Positions 1 to 11,400 of a stretch of DNA of 64,000 nucleotides are shown here, in pieces (within the stretch, counting starts at the first letter, position 1; every line of letters begins with the position of its first letter). The position numbers and the translations under genes were made by a program. Below the pieces are notes generated by a model. That model had not been told where the DNA came from, searched no databases, and worked only from the letters and a program-made list of their open reading frames with translations. This stretch comes from Myrica gale (lineage: Eukaryota; Streptophyta; Magnoliopsida; Fagales; Myricaceae): the NCBI GenBank assembly GCA_963930655.1, contig OZ005617.1:7442501-7506500 (forward strand), read 5' to 3'.

Positions 1-1204
1 ATGATCGGTGGCTCCAGTGTCGATAATCCATGTTGGAAAAGAAGGTTGAACAGAAGAAAGGCAGAAAGAACTACCTGTCATAAGAGAGAGACTGGTGTGA
101 GAGGGAGTGTCACTGACGGAGGACTGCATAGGAGATGAATAATCAGATTGTATAAGAGCAAGTATTTTGTTATATTGTTCCGGAGTAAAATGATGAGAAG
201 TTGCAGATATGACAGTCACTGGCAGAGGCAACTTGGTTTGCTGAATAGGCAGGAGACTGAAAATGAAGATCCAGAAGAATTAGGATGCAATCTGAACCGA
301 GAGCTCTTGTAGCCAGGAGGAAATCCATGGATCTTGTAACACTTATCTACAGTGTGGCCTTGAATACCACAATGGCTGCAGATCGGTTTTGCCTTCTTAG
401 GATACTGAGTATAGCCTTTTTCTCTAGGTCGAGTACACTTGCTCGGGTAAAAAATGCAGTAGTATCAGAAGTAGAAGAAGGATAAGGAGTAATCTCTCTT
501 AGTTTTTCCTCTTGAATGACTAAGGAAAAAACTTTGTTTATAGGTGGGAGAGGATCACTAAGTAAGATCTGACTGCGTAAACTTGAATAAGAGTCATTCA
601 AACCCATCAAAAATTTCATGACATATTCTTGATTATGAAAAGCAAGTAGATTCTTAATGGTTCCACAGGAACAACATGAACATGAAGGAGAGGGACGGTA
701 ATTGAGCAATTCATCCCAGAGTCCTTTCAGTTTCGTAAAATAACTACTGACTGATAGCTGGTCTTGAGAGATGGTAGAAAGAGCCTTCTGGAGTTGAAAC
801 ACTCGAGGACCATTGCCTTGAGAAAATCTGTCTTTAAGATCATACCAGATGTCTTGTGCTGATTCAATATAAATGATGCTCGAAGCAAGTTCTTTGGAGA
901 TAGAATTGATGATCCACGAAATCACCATATCATTGCACCGTGTCCAAACTGCAAAATTAGGATCGGATGTGCTAGGTTTAACAATAGCACCAGTGACAAA
1001 TCCAACTTTATTCTTTGCATTCAGCGCCATGAGCATGGAACGAGACCAAGTAGGATAATTTTCTCCAGATAAAGGTTGTGAGACAAGAACAATGCCAGGA
1101 TTATCACCGGTATTGAGAAAATATGGATTGGATTCAGTCATAGTAGAGTGAGAAGAAATAGAGTTTCGATGAGGAGGAGGAGGAGAAGGAAAAGCGGAAG
1201 TCAT
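1..1204 (-). pseudogene. Ty1/copia gag and start of protease, cut by window edge
   Basis: The start codon is at 1204, only 9 bases past the tRNA primer site. The first ~200 residues have the copia Gag (UBN2/retrotran_gag_3-like) signature: LSGENYPTWSRSM, then WIINSISKEL and IWYDLKDRFSQGN. A CCHC zinc knuckle (C-x2-C-x4-H-x4-C, CSHCGIQGHTVDKC) lies near 345-385 in a shifted frame, so Gag carries a frameshift just before the knuckle. A further frame change leads to FTPEQYNKILALIQ and then the aspartic protease motif WIIDTGATDH at the window edge. Gag packages element RNA and the protease would mature the polyprotein. The frameshifts make it non-functional here. The copia assignment is firm; the lineage within copia is not decided. 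Confidence 0.88.
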
Positions 1205-1215
1205 GTATCAATATC

Positions 1216-1226
1216 CTCTGATACCA
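1216..1226 (-). other. Primer-binding site, initiator tRNA-Met type (copia)
   Basis: On the minus strand this reads TGGTATCAGAG, the standard complement of the 3' end of plant initiator tRNA-Met. It directly adjoins the LTR terminus (CA at 1227-1228 on the complement) and precedes the gag start. This fixes the element's orientation and LTR boundary. Confidence 0.9.
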
Positions 1227-1343
1227 TGTTAAATTTTGAATGATTTGAGAGGAAGATGAAATAGAAGAGAATATTTCATTAATTAAGTATCTTACAACAA
1301 CTCTGTTTATATAGCAACAAAACGTTATAACAGGTAACTGCTA
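1227..1343 (-). repeat. 5' LTR (partial) of the copia element
   Basis: The inner boundary is fixed by the primer site: the minus strand ends ...TTAACA directly before it. A TATA-like CTATATAAAC lies at about 1304-1313. The outer boundary is uncertain, because no clear TG start is visible before the sequence becomes CACTA-like near 1345-1380. The LTR may be truncated or very short. Confidence 0.55.
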
Positions 1344-1567
1344 CTGTTAAGATTCTTTTTGTTTTGGGGTATTTGAATGACAAGGTGAGATTGATGTTAG
1401 ATGTTCCAAAGTCTCATGATGCTTTGTGTATTGTTACTCATATATTAGGTGTGTGGTTTGCTATGCACAGACATAACATAAACTAGAGAATTGATATGCT
1501 TTTAAATGACTTGTATAACAGAGTCTTTATTCCTTATATTTTTTCCTTGGTTTTGCTATGCACTCAG

Positions 1568-2944
1568 ATACTTGGAACAGGCTTACTTGGAGCGGTTTTT
1601 GGGGAGACTTAAAAGATTTGCACGCAATAAAGCACACGCAGAGGGGTCAATCGCTGAGGCATATGTGGATTACGAGTGTCTGACATTCTGTTCTATGTAT
1701 CTTGGTGGTGTTGAAACACGTTTTAACAGAGGGGACAAAAATATTGTTGGACGAACTGAGCATTCTGATAAGTTCAGTATTTTTTCACAAGATGTCAGGC
1801 CATTAGGAGCTGAAGCAGGGTATGATTTGTTTGGAGCAGAGTTTAAAAAAGCTAGATGGTACGTGTTGAACAATTGCTCTGAGATTGATTCATACCTGAA
1901 GTAAGTTTCATTTTTCATCTTTTATATTAGTAATTTTCATTTTCAATTTCATTATGCACATTTTCATTGATTAATGGTATAACTATAGTGAGCATATTGA
2001 CATTCTAAAGAGACAAACTTCTGGAAATGTCGAGAATCAGCATGAAGAGGAATTTCCGGAATGGTTCAAGAAACGTGTATGAATTCTTAATTATTCTATT
2101 TATATTGATATTATTTCGTAAGGTTTGTTTGCCATGTACTTATGATAATGTTTTGATTTCATGATTATAGATTAACAACTTGCGTGATGAAAATCCCTCG
2201 AATGTGCACGATGATTTATATGCATTAGCATGTGGTCCTGATCAACGTGCTAAACGATACTCTGGATGTATCGTCGGAGGGGTTAGGTATCACACTATGG
2301 ACAAAGAACAATGCCGTAAAACTCAAAATAGTGGAGTAGTTGTTCCGGGGGATCATGATGGGAAAGATATTAATTTTTACGGTGTGGTGAATGATATCTT
2401 TGCTTTGCGCTATTTACGAGGGAATGTTGTATACTTATTCAAGTGTGACTGGTGGGATGTAGAAAAGCAGAATGTAGGTATATGCACAGATTCACACTTT
2501 ACAAGTGTGAACACATCCCGCAAATGGTATCAAAATGATCCATTCATACTTTGTAGTCAAGCTAATCAAGTGTTTTATTTACCTGATACTGACTTGGGTG
2601 GTCAATGGCGGGTGGTTCAAAAACTTGGTCATAGGAACATTTATGATATTCCTGAAGTGGTACAGAGTGGTGACAAAGAAATTGAAGAGGCAATACCGAA
2701 TGAAGCATATCAAGAAACTGAGTCTTTTCAGCTGTTTGTAGATTTTGGGGATTATGATTTGATCTCATTGCATAGAAATGATGTTGAACCCGAAACTGTA
2801 AATGCCTCAACCGAAGTAGAGGAAATGGTTGAAGAAGATGACTTTATAGATGATGAAAGCGACGAGGAGGAAGCCACCACCGATGAGGAAGAAGTCACCA
2901 CCGATGAGGAAGAAAGTTTGTTCATTTCTACTGATGATGACTAG
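1568..2944 (+). pseudogene. CACTA TNP2-type transposase, 3' exons only (DUF4218 end, DUF4216, acidic tail)
   Basis: Three exons join cleanly: 1568-1900, 1989-2076 and 2171-2944, with GTAAGT, GTATGA and AG intron borders, and the frame is open throughout. Exon 1 carries the end of DUF4218 (ERFLGRLKRFARNKAHAEGS, then YECLTFCSMYLGGVETRFNR). Exons 2-3 carry DUF4216 (NSGVVVPGDHDGKDINFYG; FKCDWWDV; NTSRKWYQNDPFIL; NQVFYLPD) and an acidic C-terminus of repeated DEEE. In this family the catalytic Transposase_21 domain lies upstream, and it is absent here. What remains has no stop or frameshift, so the 5' loss seems to be the main damage. The product would have acted in the nucleus on CACTA termini. 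Confidence 0.85.
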
Positions 2945-2993
2945 TCCGCCGATGATACAAATTGATTGTGTTTAAATTTGTCAGGTTAGCATC

Positions 2994-4541
2994 ATGGCGA
3001 TAGGTGGAAAACGTCACCGATTCGCTCTTACCATTTCATCAAGCAATGCGGAGTCTTCCCAACGTATGCAGTCGACACCAGGTACAACTCCAAGGGTGTC
3101 TGGTGATACACCTTTGAGCAGTGCTCCTCTAGCACAGAGTAGTGTGGCCTGTAAGTACTTTGTACTCTATACTATTTTTAAATAGATTAATTTAGACTAT
3201 GGATGAACATAGGTTTTAAGCTGGTAATTTATCTTGTATTATATTTGTAGCAACTACACCTGCCAAACGAGGACGTGGAAAGTCGAGAGGAGTAACTTTT
3301 GCTAAAGTGCGTGCGAGTGGTAAGATACCAGTCAGTATAGCCGATGGGCACCGCGGCACAGATGGTGATGAATCTAGTCGTCTTGCGACATTGATTGGAA
3401 CACTTGTTCGAATGCATGCTCCATTTGGTATGCCGATCTGGGCAAAAGTTTCAAATTCTGTGAAAGAGTATATCAGAGAGCGCATATTGGTATGTATTTA
3501 ATTGTTCAATTACATCAATCTCATATATATTACTAATTTCTTTTTATGTTTTTCTTTTTACAGGATGACTTCGACCTCAATTATGATCGACAGGAAGATA
3601 GAGAAACTGTGAACTCTATAATGAATGCGGCTTTCAAAAATCACAAGGCGAAACTACATAAACATTTTAAGAAGTTTGGAAGTAAGGATGAAGCTTTGCA
3701 ACATCCTTATGTCGATACGTCTCAAGAAAACTGGATTGCATGTTGTGAGCTCTTCTCCCAACCTACTTATCAGGTAATTGTTTCATGAAAAGCAACAATA
3801 TTTTTTTAATGATAAGCAAATTATGGAGGTTATTTCATTTGCAGGAGCGTAGTCGAATTAATACCAATAATAGATCGAAATTGAAGGTGCACCACACTGG
3901 AGGTTGTAGACCATTTGTTTGGCATAGAAAGAAATTGGTAAGTATATTAAATAATTATTACCACATTTTATTTTCATTGATTTAATAATTTTTTTAACTT
4001 ATGAATTGTACAGCAAGACTCTGAGGGTGGAACACCAACAGCTGCAGATTTATACAGTAAGACGCATCATAAAAAAAATGGCGAAGGATGAGTCTCTGAT
4101 GCTGCTAGAGAAAATTATGTAAGTAAATTTTGTCATATTATTTTCTAAAGTTAGTCTATTTAGATTAATACAATCCATAATTTAGTTTTATGATTGTAGG
4201 AGAAGATGGTTGAGATCCAATCCCAATCAACCATAGAGTCAGAAGCACCAAAAGATGTTGACGTTTTTACTCAAGTGCTTGGGAAAAAACCTGGCTATGT
4301 GAGAGGTTTAGGTCGCTCCGTTAAACCTATTATTGCCTCATCATCTACTATGTCCATACAAAGGGATCCCGAGCTTCTTCGTGAGTTAGAGGCAGCTAAA
4401 GCTACCATAGAAGAGTTGAAGTCAAGGCAGAGCGAGTATGATGACTTAAAAAACCAACAAGTAGAAATGCAGGAGGCGCAAAGGCAAATTCAAGAGCAAC
4501 TTGAACTACTTAAGACATTATTTGCACAACGAGGATCATAG
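2994..4541 (+). pseudogene. CACTA second gene, Transposase_24 (Ptta/En/Spm) type, one stop codon
   Basis: Six exons can be placed with consensus borders: 2994-3150, 3251-3489, 3564-3773, 3845-3937, 4014-4118 and 4200-4541. The start is the ATG of MAIGGKRHRF, 49 bases after the transposase stop. Family hallmarks are DDFDLNYDR, ENWIACCELFSQPTY, SDAARENYEKM and DVFTQVLGKKPGYVRGLGRS, followed by a C-terminal coiled coil (RELEAAKATIEELK...). Proteins of this type accompany TNP2 in plant CACTA elements and probably bind subterminal repeats. The only defect seen is TGA at 4089-4091, where relatives have tryptophan just before VSDAARENY. If this is a real TGG-to-TGA change, one base separates it from an intact gene. 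Confidence 0.85.
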
Positions 4542-5769
4542 GTAGGACTTCATTGGCAAATGATGAGTTTTTGAGACATTTCGTGTGTCACGCCCCGAAC
4601 GGCATCCCGCAGGGACCGTGACAGCCGCGAGCTATCCCCCGGATGGCTCCAGCGTTCTTACTTATATTTTTACTTGATTACGGCGGAAATGTACAGGATC
4701 GCGAGGGGTTCGAGCTAATCTTACATAATCAGGGTTCTCATTAAGTTCATACAAAACATATATATATCACATAACAAGCCAGTTAGTGACGATCAAGTCA
4801 CTATCATCAAAAGTATGAAACATAAATTCTTGGGCTTCTAGGTCAGGTAGTCCTCCTGACTCTCTTCACCTGAGGCATCTGGAATGACACAATTTAAAAA
4901 AAACGTGAGTCAAAAAGACTCAGTAAGGGAAGACATAAAACTTAAAACATGCTCTTGACTTGTACTTGCATAATCATGAAAGAGAATAAACTTGATTCGT
5001 GATGCACATGCATGCTCATGGATATGCATATGCTCTTGCTTGAAGTTGGCCCCAGGCCCTTGAAAATATCTCTTTCATGCTTGATCGTGAAATCGGCCCT
5101 TGGCCCTTGAAAATCTTTCTTATTCATACTTGTGCCACTCTTGGCCTTTTCATAATCATTTCATATTTCTTATTTGTGGGCTCGCTCCATTTAACCCCTG
5201 AAGTCAGGGTTGTGCGTTCCCTTCGGAACCGTCCCCGAATTCCCTTGGAGACCTTACATACGGTCAGCTAGCGCACCTTTTCAATGTCCTTCAGTGGCTA
5301 GGCATGACCCTTGGAGGCACCACACCTTCTCAATGTCCTTCAGTGTGGTTTGCACAGCCTCGTGGATTCACCCATCCTTCTCACATTTGTTCTTCTGTAT
5401 GGGAGTCCACCTCGATGGTACGGTACCGACCAGTGCCCCTTAATTTAACTTATCGTTTCATAAAGCTTCTCTTAGTTTTTCCATAAAATCATTGCATAAA
5501 CTTTCTTCTTGAAAAAAATTCATGCAATGCACATGTCATGTCATGCTTGCTTAAAATTCATGCTTGTTCATGAAACGATGCAGTGTGTCATTCCAGTTTT
5601 GAAAAAGAACACTTACTGTCCACTTACAGTATCCACTTACACTTGGTCTTCTTTGGTCGTGTTTACAGACACGTGGATCGCCTACAAGCGATTCAAATAT
5701 TTTTTAGACTTTAAGAATAGTATGCAATCATTAAATATTTTCATTTTTGAAATCGGTCATCAACCAAAG

Positions 5770-5793
5770 ATATATATATATATATATATATAT
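5770..5793. repeat. (TA)n microsatellite in the solo LTR
   Basis: Twelve TA dinucleotides. A comparable tract sits at the matching position of element C's LTR (46854-46877), so it is an ancestral feature of this LTR family. Confidence 0.9.
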
Positions 5794-7969
5794 CACTGAA
5801 ATTCATTTAATCATTTAAAAATATTTTATTTATTCTTTTCCTTAACAATATTCAAAACTTAGTTTATTAAATCATTAATATTTTTATTGAAATAAAAATA
5901 TATTTATCCATATACATGCCTCGATTAGGGTTAAATAATACTCACAGGTTTAGAATTAAACCTAAGTCTCTTTTTATTACACGTACTCCATTAAAACCTT
6001 ATATCAAACTATTAATAAATTATTCACGATTAAATCTTAACTTGGACTTAAACCTCAATTGATCCTGAGTAAAACTTAACTAGGGTTCCAAATAATAATT
6101 TATTAAAAGATCATGGTTCTTCAATAATTGTTCCAACTAGATTAAACCCTAATTTCTATATTTATCACAACAATGAATAATCCATTTTTATAAATTGCAC
6201 TTAGGGTTATATTTCTTACAACATTCGGCCATCACTATTTAATGCACCAATTAGTCACAACTTTTACTCCAATGGTGATCTCATCCTCCTTTCAACAATT
6301 TCACAACCTAATATCTATAAATCAAGGCATATCACCATGCATCATACTCATAATATTCGGCCATACATGATTTCATCCAAAAGACTAAGTTTCTTTGTTT
6401 CCTTCAATATGCATGCATCTAATACTTAACATAATCATCTACCATTCATAATGTCATAAATCTTGCACATATCATGGCCAATGTCCAGATTTAAATATAT
6501 ACAAAACTATGCATGAAATCCTACATATCTCATATTCGGCCATACCCCAAAATGTCACATTTTTCATGCTAAAAATCATAACATGCACATCCTTTGCATT
6601 GTGACCTAACTAGCATGCATACTCTTAATCTTTTCGTCAAATAATTCCATCAACATTAGATCCACACTTTATACACACTAATATCCATAGATCTAAACAA
6701 AATAATCAACTTTCATCAACCAACACATCAAGACCTAGATCTAGCTTCCTTAACATGCATTGTTCTCCCTTTGCATTTTTCTTTACATACAACCTTAGAT
6801 CTAGGGTTTCCATGGTTAGATCTAGTATTTAAACAACCTAGGGTTCTTAAGCATTCAAGATCTAACAACTTCAAGACATATTACAACCTAAACTTCAAGA
6901 TCTTATACATAGGCCATTCGGCCACTCATGCTAACCCAACAACATCACATTAGTCTTACCTTGTTGATTATCCAAGCTTGAGCACCTAGAAAATAAAATA
7001 CCTTTGGTTAGTACTTGTGAAACTTAAGGCAAGATCATCAATAGAACCAAACTTACCTTCAACCTTTACCAACTCTTCCTAACTTCACTTCCTTCAAAGA
7101 TTCGGTCCACCCTCCTTAGAAATGTCCAAGCTTGATTTAAAGGGGGTTCTATGGTGGTTAAGAGAATATGGTAAGCTTGAAGAGAAATGATGTCAAATGG
7201 TTAGGGTTTTCAAGGAAGGAAATGTGTTTGCACCAAGAGAGATTTTTGTCTACAACAAAAGAGGTTTGAACTTGGATTTTAGAATGAGATTTGGTAAGCT
7301 AGAAGAATGTGGTTTAAGGTGCAAGAGGAAAAAGGAACAAACCTTGAATCTTGAGTGTATGGTTCGGCCAAGAGAAGCAAAATGGGAGAGAGTTGAGAGA
7401 GCTTGCAATATTCGGCCAAGAGAGAAGAGTTTGGAGAGTGAAGTGCATGAATGGTTCGGTCAAGACAAATGCAAGAGAGATGTGAGGGAATGAGTCTCCC
7501 AAGGCAACTTTAAGGCTATGACATAAAGCTTGAGAGAGTGAATTGACAAGAGAGAAATTTGAAATGAAAAGTGAGGAAAGGGGGGGGGGTTTTGGCCGAC
7601 CAATGCTTGCATCTTCCCTCTCTCTTCTTTTATTTCTTTTCATCTCTTTTCTCACATCACTTCCTTGTCTCCCTAAGCATGGCTTGCCTTGAATTGAACT
7701 CTCTCTCTCTTCACATGATCCATACGTAAAAGCCTTCCTTTCCCTTGCTTTTTCTCTTCTCTTTTACAACCATGTGTTGTCTTATCACTCTTACACAACT
7801 TACACCTTCTTACACATCACATGGCCTCACTTATGGCTTTTCAAATTCACCTCTACCCCTTTCACGTAAATGCCTTGCTCTTTGCTTAGTTTGGTTGCTT
7901 TTCAACCAACCTAGTTACTTCCTCATTAAATTGCAACCAACTTTCAACTTGGTTTTCTCTCTCACCTAA

Positions 7970-8215
7970 CTTATCACTTCATAAGCTCTCTTGCTTATCT
8001 AATCCATTCCAATAGCTTATCACCTCATAAGCATAATATCTTATCATGTGATAATGGCCCTAACCTATCTCTACAATAATCACAAGGTCTTATCACCCTA
8101 AAAGTTTCCTAACCTATCATCATGCTTGCTTATCACCATGATAAGCAAGTGTGCTTATCAATTAAATCTTCTCTTAGAGTTATCACATAAATACATAGCT
8201 TATCATTGAATATTC
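7970..8215. promoter_or_regulatory. Cluster of CTTATCA / TGATAAG (I-box-like) motifs in U3
   Basis: About a dozen copies of CTTATCA or its complement TGATAAG occur within about 245 bases, some as inverted pairs (e.g. near 8135). GATAAG is the plant I-box/GATA-factor core. In element orientation the cluster lies roughly 450-700 bases from the start of the LTR, where the enhancer part of U3 is expected. The motif density is seen directly; a regulatory role is inference. Confidence 0.5.
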
Positions 8216-8667
8216 AAATGGAAATTCTATTAATAATATAGGCCACATGGTAATAATACATGTCACATATAAAAGCTATAAAAATATTCAATTCATGTAT
8301 TCAAAAGAATTTCATCATTTAATCCATTAATCAATTTCGGCTTATACAAGGAAATTATTAAATCATAATTCAAATTCTATGGTCCATGAAACATATTAAG
8401 TAAATGAAAATTATAAATTGTAAGAGAGAAACTTACTTGAAATTTCGGCTCCTATAATAAATATAATTTTAACTTGCATAAAATGACATTAAAATTATTT
8501 AAAGAGATTTTATGGAATAAAATCCCATTTTAATCGAAATACCATAACATAAGGATTAGGCCATACATTGGCCAAAAACATAGCCCCATGAAGAAATAAA
8601 AGCTATTACATTGGAAAATAAAAGATAATACATAAGAAATTACGTAGGAGAAAATCGGGGTCTCACA

Positions 8668-9054
8668 TCGTGTTATTTTGAAACAGTTTATTACATCTTA
8701 ATTTATGTTAACTAGATACACTTATTTTACTTCATCTTGGATTTGTGTATTGAATTATTTGTAATTTGAGAATGATAAAGATGTTGAAGAATGTATTACA
8801 AGCTTGTGTTGGTTGAGAGGTTGCTTAAATATTGGATTTGGTGTTTGTAAATTGAGAACATCAGGTTTATTGGGAGTTGCTGTAAAAAGATAACACGTTC
8901 GAACTGCATATCGAACGGGTAACTCGTTCGAACACACACAACATTCCCTTTTCTTTTCAAGCACATTTGCCTTCTCAATTTTTGGCAGATTGTGTTTTAA
9001 CAGCTACATAGCTAATTAATTATCGAATTCCCAGCACTCATCTTCATGGTAAGT
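8668..9054 (+). other. 3' flank of CACTA element 1 with subterminal-like motifs
   Basis: This stretch resumes directly after the solo LTR's target duplication, so it was contiguous with 4585. It has no gene. ACGTTCGAAC, ATCGAACGGG and TCGTTCGAAC occur in 8894-8935, resembling the subterminal motif of the other CACTA elements here. The junction with the copia fragment is near 9040-9055. Confidence 0.5.
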
Positions 9055-11165
9055 CACCATATGAGATTTTGTCTTTTTCGAATTCCTGTCTATTCTCATC
9101 TAGTGTTTTTGGATGCCTTTGTTATGCTAGTACTCTCAAACGTCATCGTGCCAAGTTTGATCCTCGGGCTTTGCTTGCATTTTTCTTGACTATCCTTTTG
9201 GTATTAAAGGTTATAAACTTTATGATATACTTTCATGAAACTATATTCCCATTGAAATCTATTAATGATTATGTTTCTACTCCTTTTGAGTTAGTTCTTC
9301 CTATTCCCTGTAGCTGATGTATCAAATCCCACATATATTCCTAATAATAATGATACGTCTATTCCAGCAGATGTACCTAAAGCTAATTCTCCACCTACTA
9401 ATCTTCAAACAACTGTTTATGATTCTTTAGTTGTGGTCCTTTTCAGCCTCTACGTAGATCTAATTGGATTAGGGATCCACCTGAATATTTGTGACATTAT
9501 CACTGTAATTTTTTTTGGTTGAAATGATTAATATTATATATTGAAAGCACAACAAAATTTAACCATGTGTTTAGCTCCTCTTCCATCCAACTCCATGTCT
9601 GCAGGTTCCACTCCTTTAGGTACTCCTTATGATCTTTCTTTGTTCCTTAATTTCAATCGTTGTTCAGATTCCCATAGAGCCTTTACTCTTGCTATTTCAT
9701 CTCATTTTGAACCAAAAACATATCATCAATTTGTTCCGCATAAGCACTGGCAGCAAGCTATGATTGCTGAGATTAATGCTCTTGAGGAAAATAACACTTA
9801 GACACTTACTCCTCTGCCTCCTGGCAAGCAACCGATTGGTTGTAAAATGGGTATATAAGGTGAAGTACCGATCTGATGGAACAATAGAGAGGCATAAGGC
9901 TCGCCTAGTGGTGAACGTGAAGGTTGGGATTACCATGAAACTTTTTCTCCAGTTGCAAAACTGGTCACAGTGAGGTGTTTACTTTCTTTGGTTGCAATCA
10001 ACAAATAGTATTTGTATCAGGTTGATGTCAATAATCGATCTTGATGAAGCGATGTATGTGACACTGCCTCCTGGTTATTCTAGCAAGGATAAGTCTTTGG
10101 TTTGTCGTTTAAAAAAATCATTATATGGCTTAAAACAAGCATCACGACAATGGTTTGCTAAATTTTCTACTGTTCTTCAGTCATGGTTTTAGTCAGTCTA
10201 AGTCAGATTATTCATTGTTTACTTGAAGCAAAGGCATTGATTTTGTTGCTCTTCTTGTCTATGTCGATGACATAGTCATGATTGCTAGCAATGACATGGC
10301 TGAGATTGATTTGTTGAAGCTGTCTCTACACAATCAGTTTAAGCTAAAGCTTTGGGGCCCCTGAAATTTTTTCTGGGCATTGAGGTAGCTCGATCTTCTC
10401 AGGGCATTTCCATATGTCAAAGAAAGTATGCTCTTGACATCTTAGTTGACTCTGGCTATGTTGGTTCTCGACCTGTCAAGTTCCGTGTGGATCAAAACTT
10501 AAAACTTACTCGAGATAATAGTTCTTTGCTTGATGATCCTTCTGCATATCGCATTTTAGTTGGTAGGCTTCTTTACCTGACTATAACTCGACCTGATCTA
10601 GCTTATTCAATTCAAGGTCTTAGTTAGTTTATGGACTCTCCCCGTCAACCCAATTTGGATGCTGCCATTAGTGTTTTACAATATTTGAAAGGCAGCCTTG
10701 GGCAAGGCCAATTTTTCTCTGCTTCTTCTCAGCTCCAGCTCAAGGCATTTTCAGATTCCAATTGGGCAGGTTGTCATGATACATGATCTGTGATAGGCTA
10801 TTGTGTGTTTCTTGGTGATTCTTTAATTTCATGGAAATTTAAGAAGCAAGACACGATGTCATGTTCCTCAGCTGAAGCCAAGTATCGTGCAATGGCTTTT
10901 ACATGTTGTGAAATTACTTGACTGCTAACTTTGTTACATGATCTTGGCATTTCTCATTCTTAGCCGAATTTACTTTATTGTGATAGAAAGACTGCCCTTT
11001 ATATTGCTGCTAACCCAGTTTTCCATGAGATTAAGAAAAAATACATTGAGTTTGATTTTCATCTTGTACATGATAAGATTCAAGCTGGTGTTATTCACAC
11101 ACTTCATGTTATTTCAGTTTCATTCTCTCCTATCCGAGATGGGTGTGCATAACATCCACACTCCA
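9055..11165 (+). pseudogene. Decayed Ty1/copia pol (integrase end, RT, RNase H)
   Basis: In order: the end of integrase (RVFGCLCYASTL-like, then KRHRAKFDPRA near 9110-9170); the start of RT (WQQAMIAEINALEEN near 9750; WVYKVKYRSDGTIERHKARL near 9845-9910); [30 protein letters not shown] and the catalytic VYVDD at about 10257-10271; [14 protein letters not shown]; and RNase H ([20 protein letters not shown], about 10750-10900). The frame is broken many times by stops and small indels, and the FLHG segment before LDEAMYV is disrupted. Gag, protease and the integrase core are missing upstream, so this is a 5'-truncated dead copy. Confidence 0.9.
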
Positions 11166-11185
11166 TCTCGAGGGAGCGTGGTAAC

Positions 11186-11400
11186 TGATCAAATTCAGCA
11201 GTTAGTTTAAACTGTATATATGAGATAAGTTAGCAGTTAGAATTAGTTGTTAGTTATAATAGATTTTGTTCGAAGACTTACTGTATATAAAGTTGTACCC
11301 GTTGTATAGTTGAGAAGTTAATACAATTCATTCAGTTTTCCCACACTTTGTTTTTTCCTCTCGTCTTCTTCTTCTCTACTGATTCAAGTTACAGATTTCA
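11186..11400 (+). repeat. 3' LTR of the decayed copia element
   Basis: It follows a purine-rich tract (CGAGGGAGCGTG, 11169-11180). It starts TGATCAAATT, has a TATA-like TGTATATAAAG near 11281 and a pyrimidine-rich end, and closes with TTTCA at 11400. The length (215 bp) suits copia LTRs. No 5' partner is in the window, so the ends are inferred. Confidence 0.55.

Larger units (their letters stand above)
4586..8667 (-). mobile_element. Solo LTR (4,082 bp) of a Tekay-like gypsy element
   Basis: It begins TGTCACGCCCCGAAC and ends GGGGTCTCACA on the plus strand, and is flanked by identical 5-bp duplications TCGTG (4581-4585 and 8668-8672). The first ~2.6 kb is closely similar to the 5' LTR of element C (45516-49184), read in the same direction, so the element orientation is minus. 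No gag or pol occurs inside, which is the structure left when two LTRs recombine. Open frames within it are not conserved proteins. It contains an (AT)n tract, repeated TTCGGCC motifs and a U3-side CTTATCA cluster. Confidence 0.93.
1344..9054 (+). mobile_element. CACTA (En/Spm) element 1, interrupted by a solo LTR
   Basis: Two adjacent plus-strand genes have the classic plant CACTA order: a TNP2-type transposase (only its 3' exons remain, 1568-2944), then a Transposase_24-type second gene (2994-4541). The 3' flank resumes after the inserted LTR at 8668 and holds CGTTCGAAC/TCGAACG motifs (8890-8935) resembling CACTA subterminal repeats. No CACTA terminus was found at either end. The 5' side is lost against the copia LTR and the 3' side runs into another copia fragment. 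Outer limits are approximate. Confidence 0.7.
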
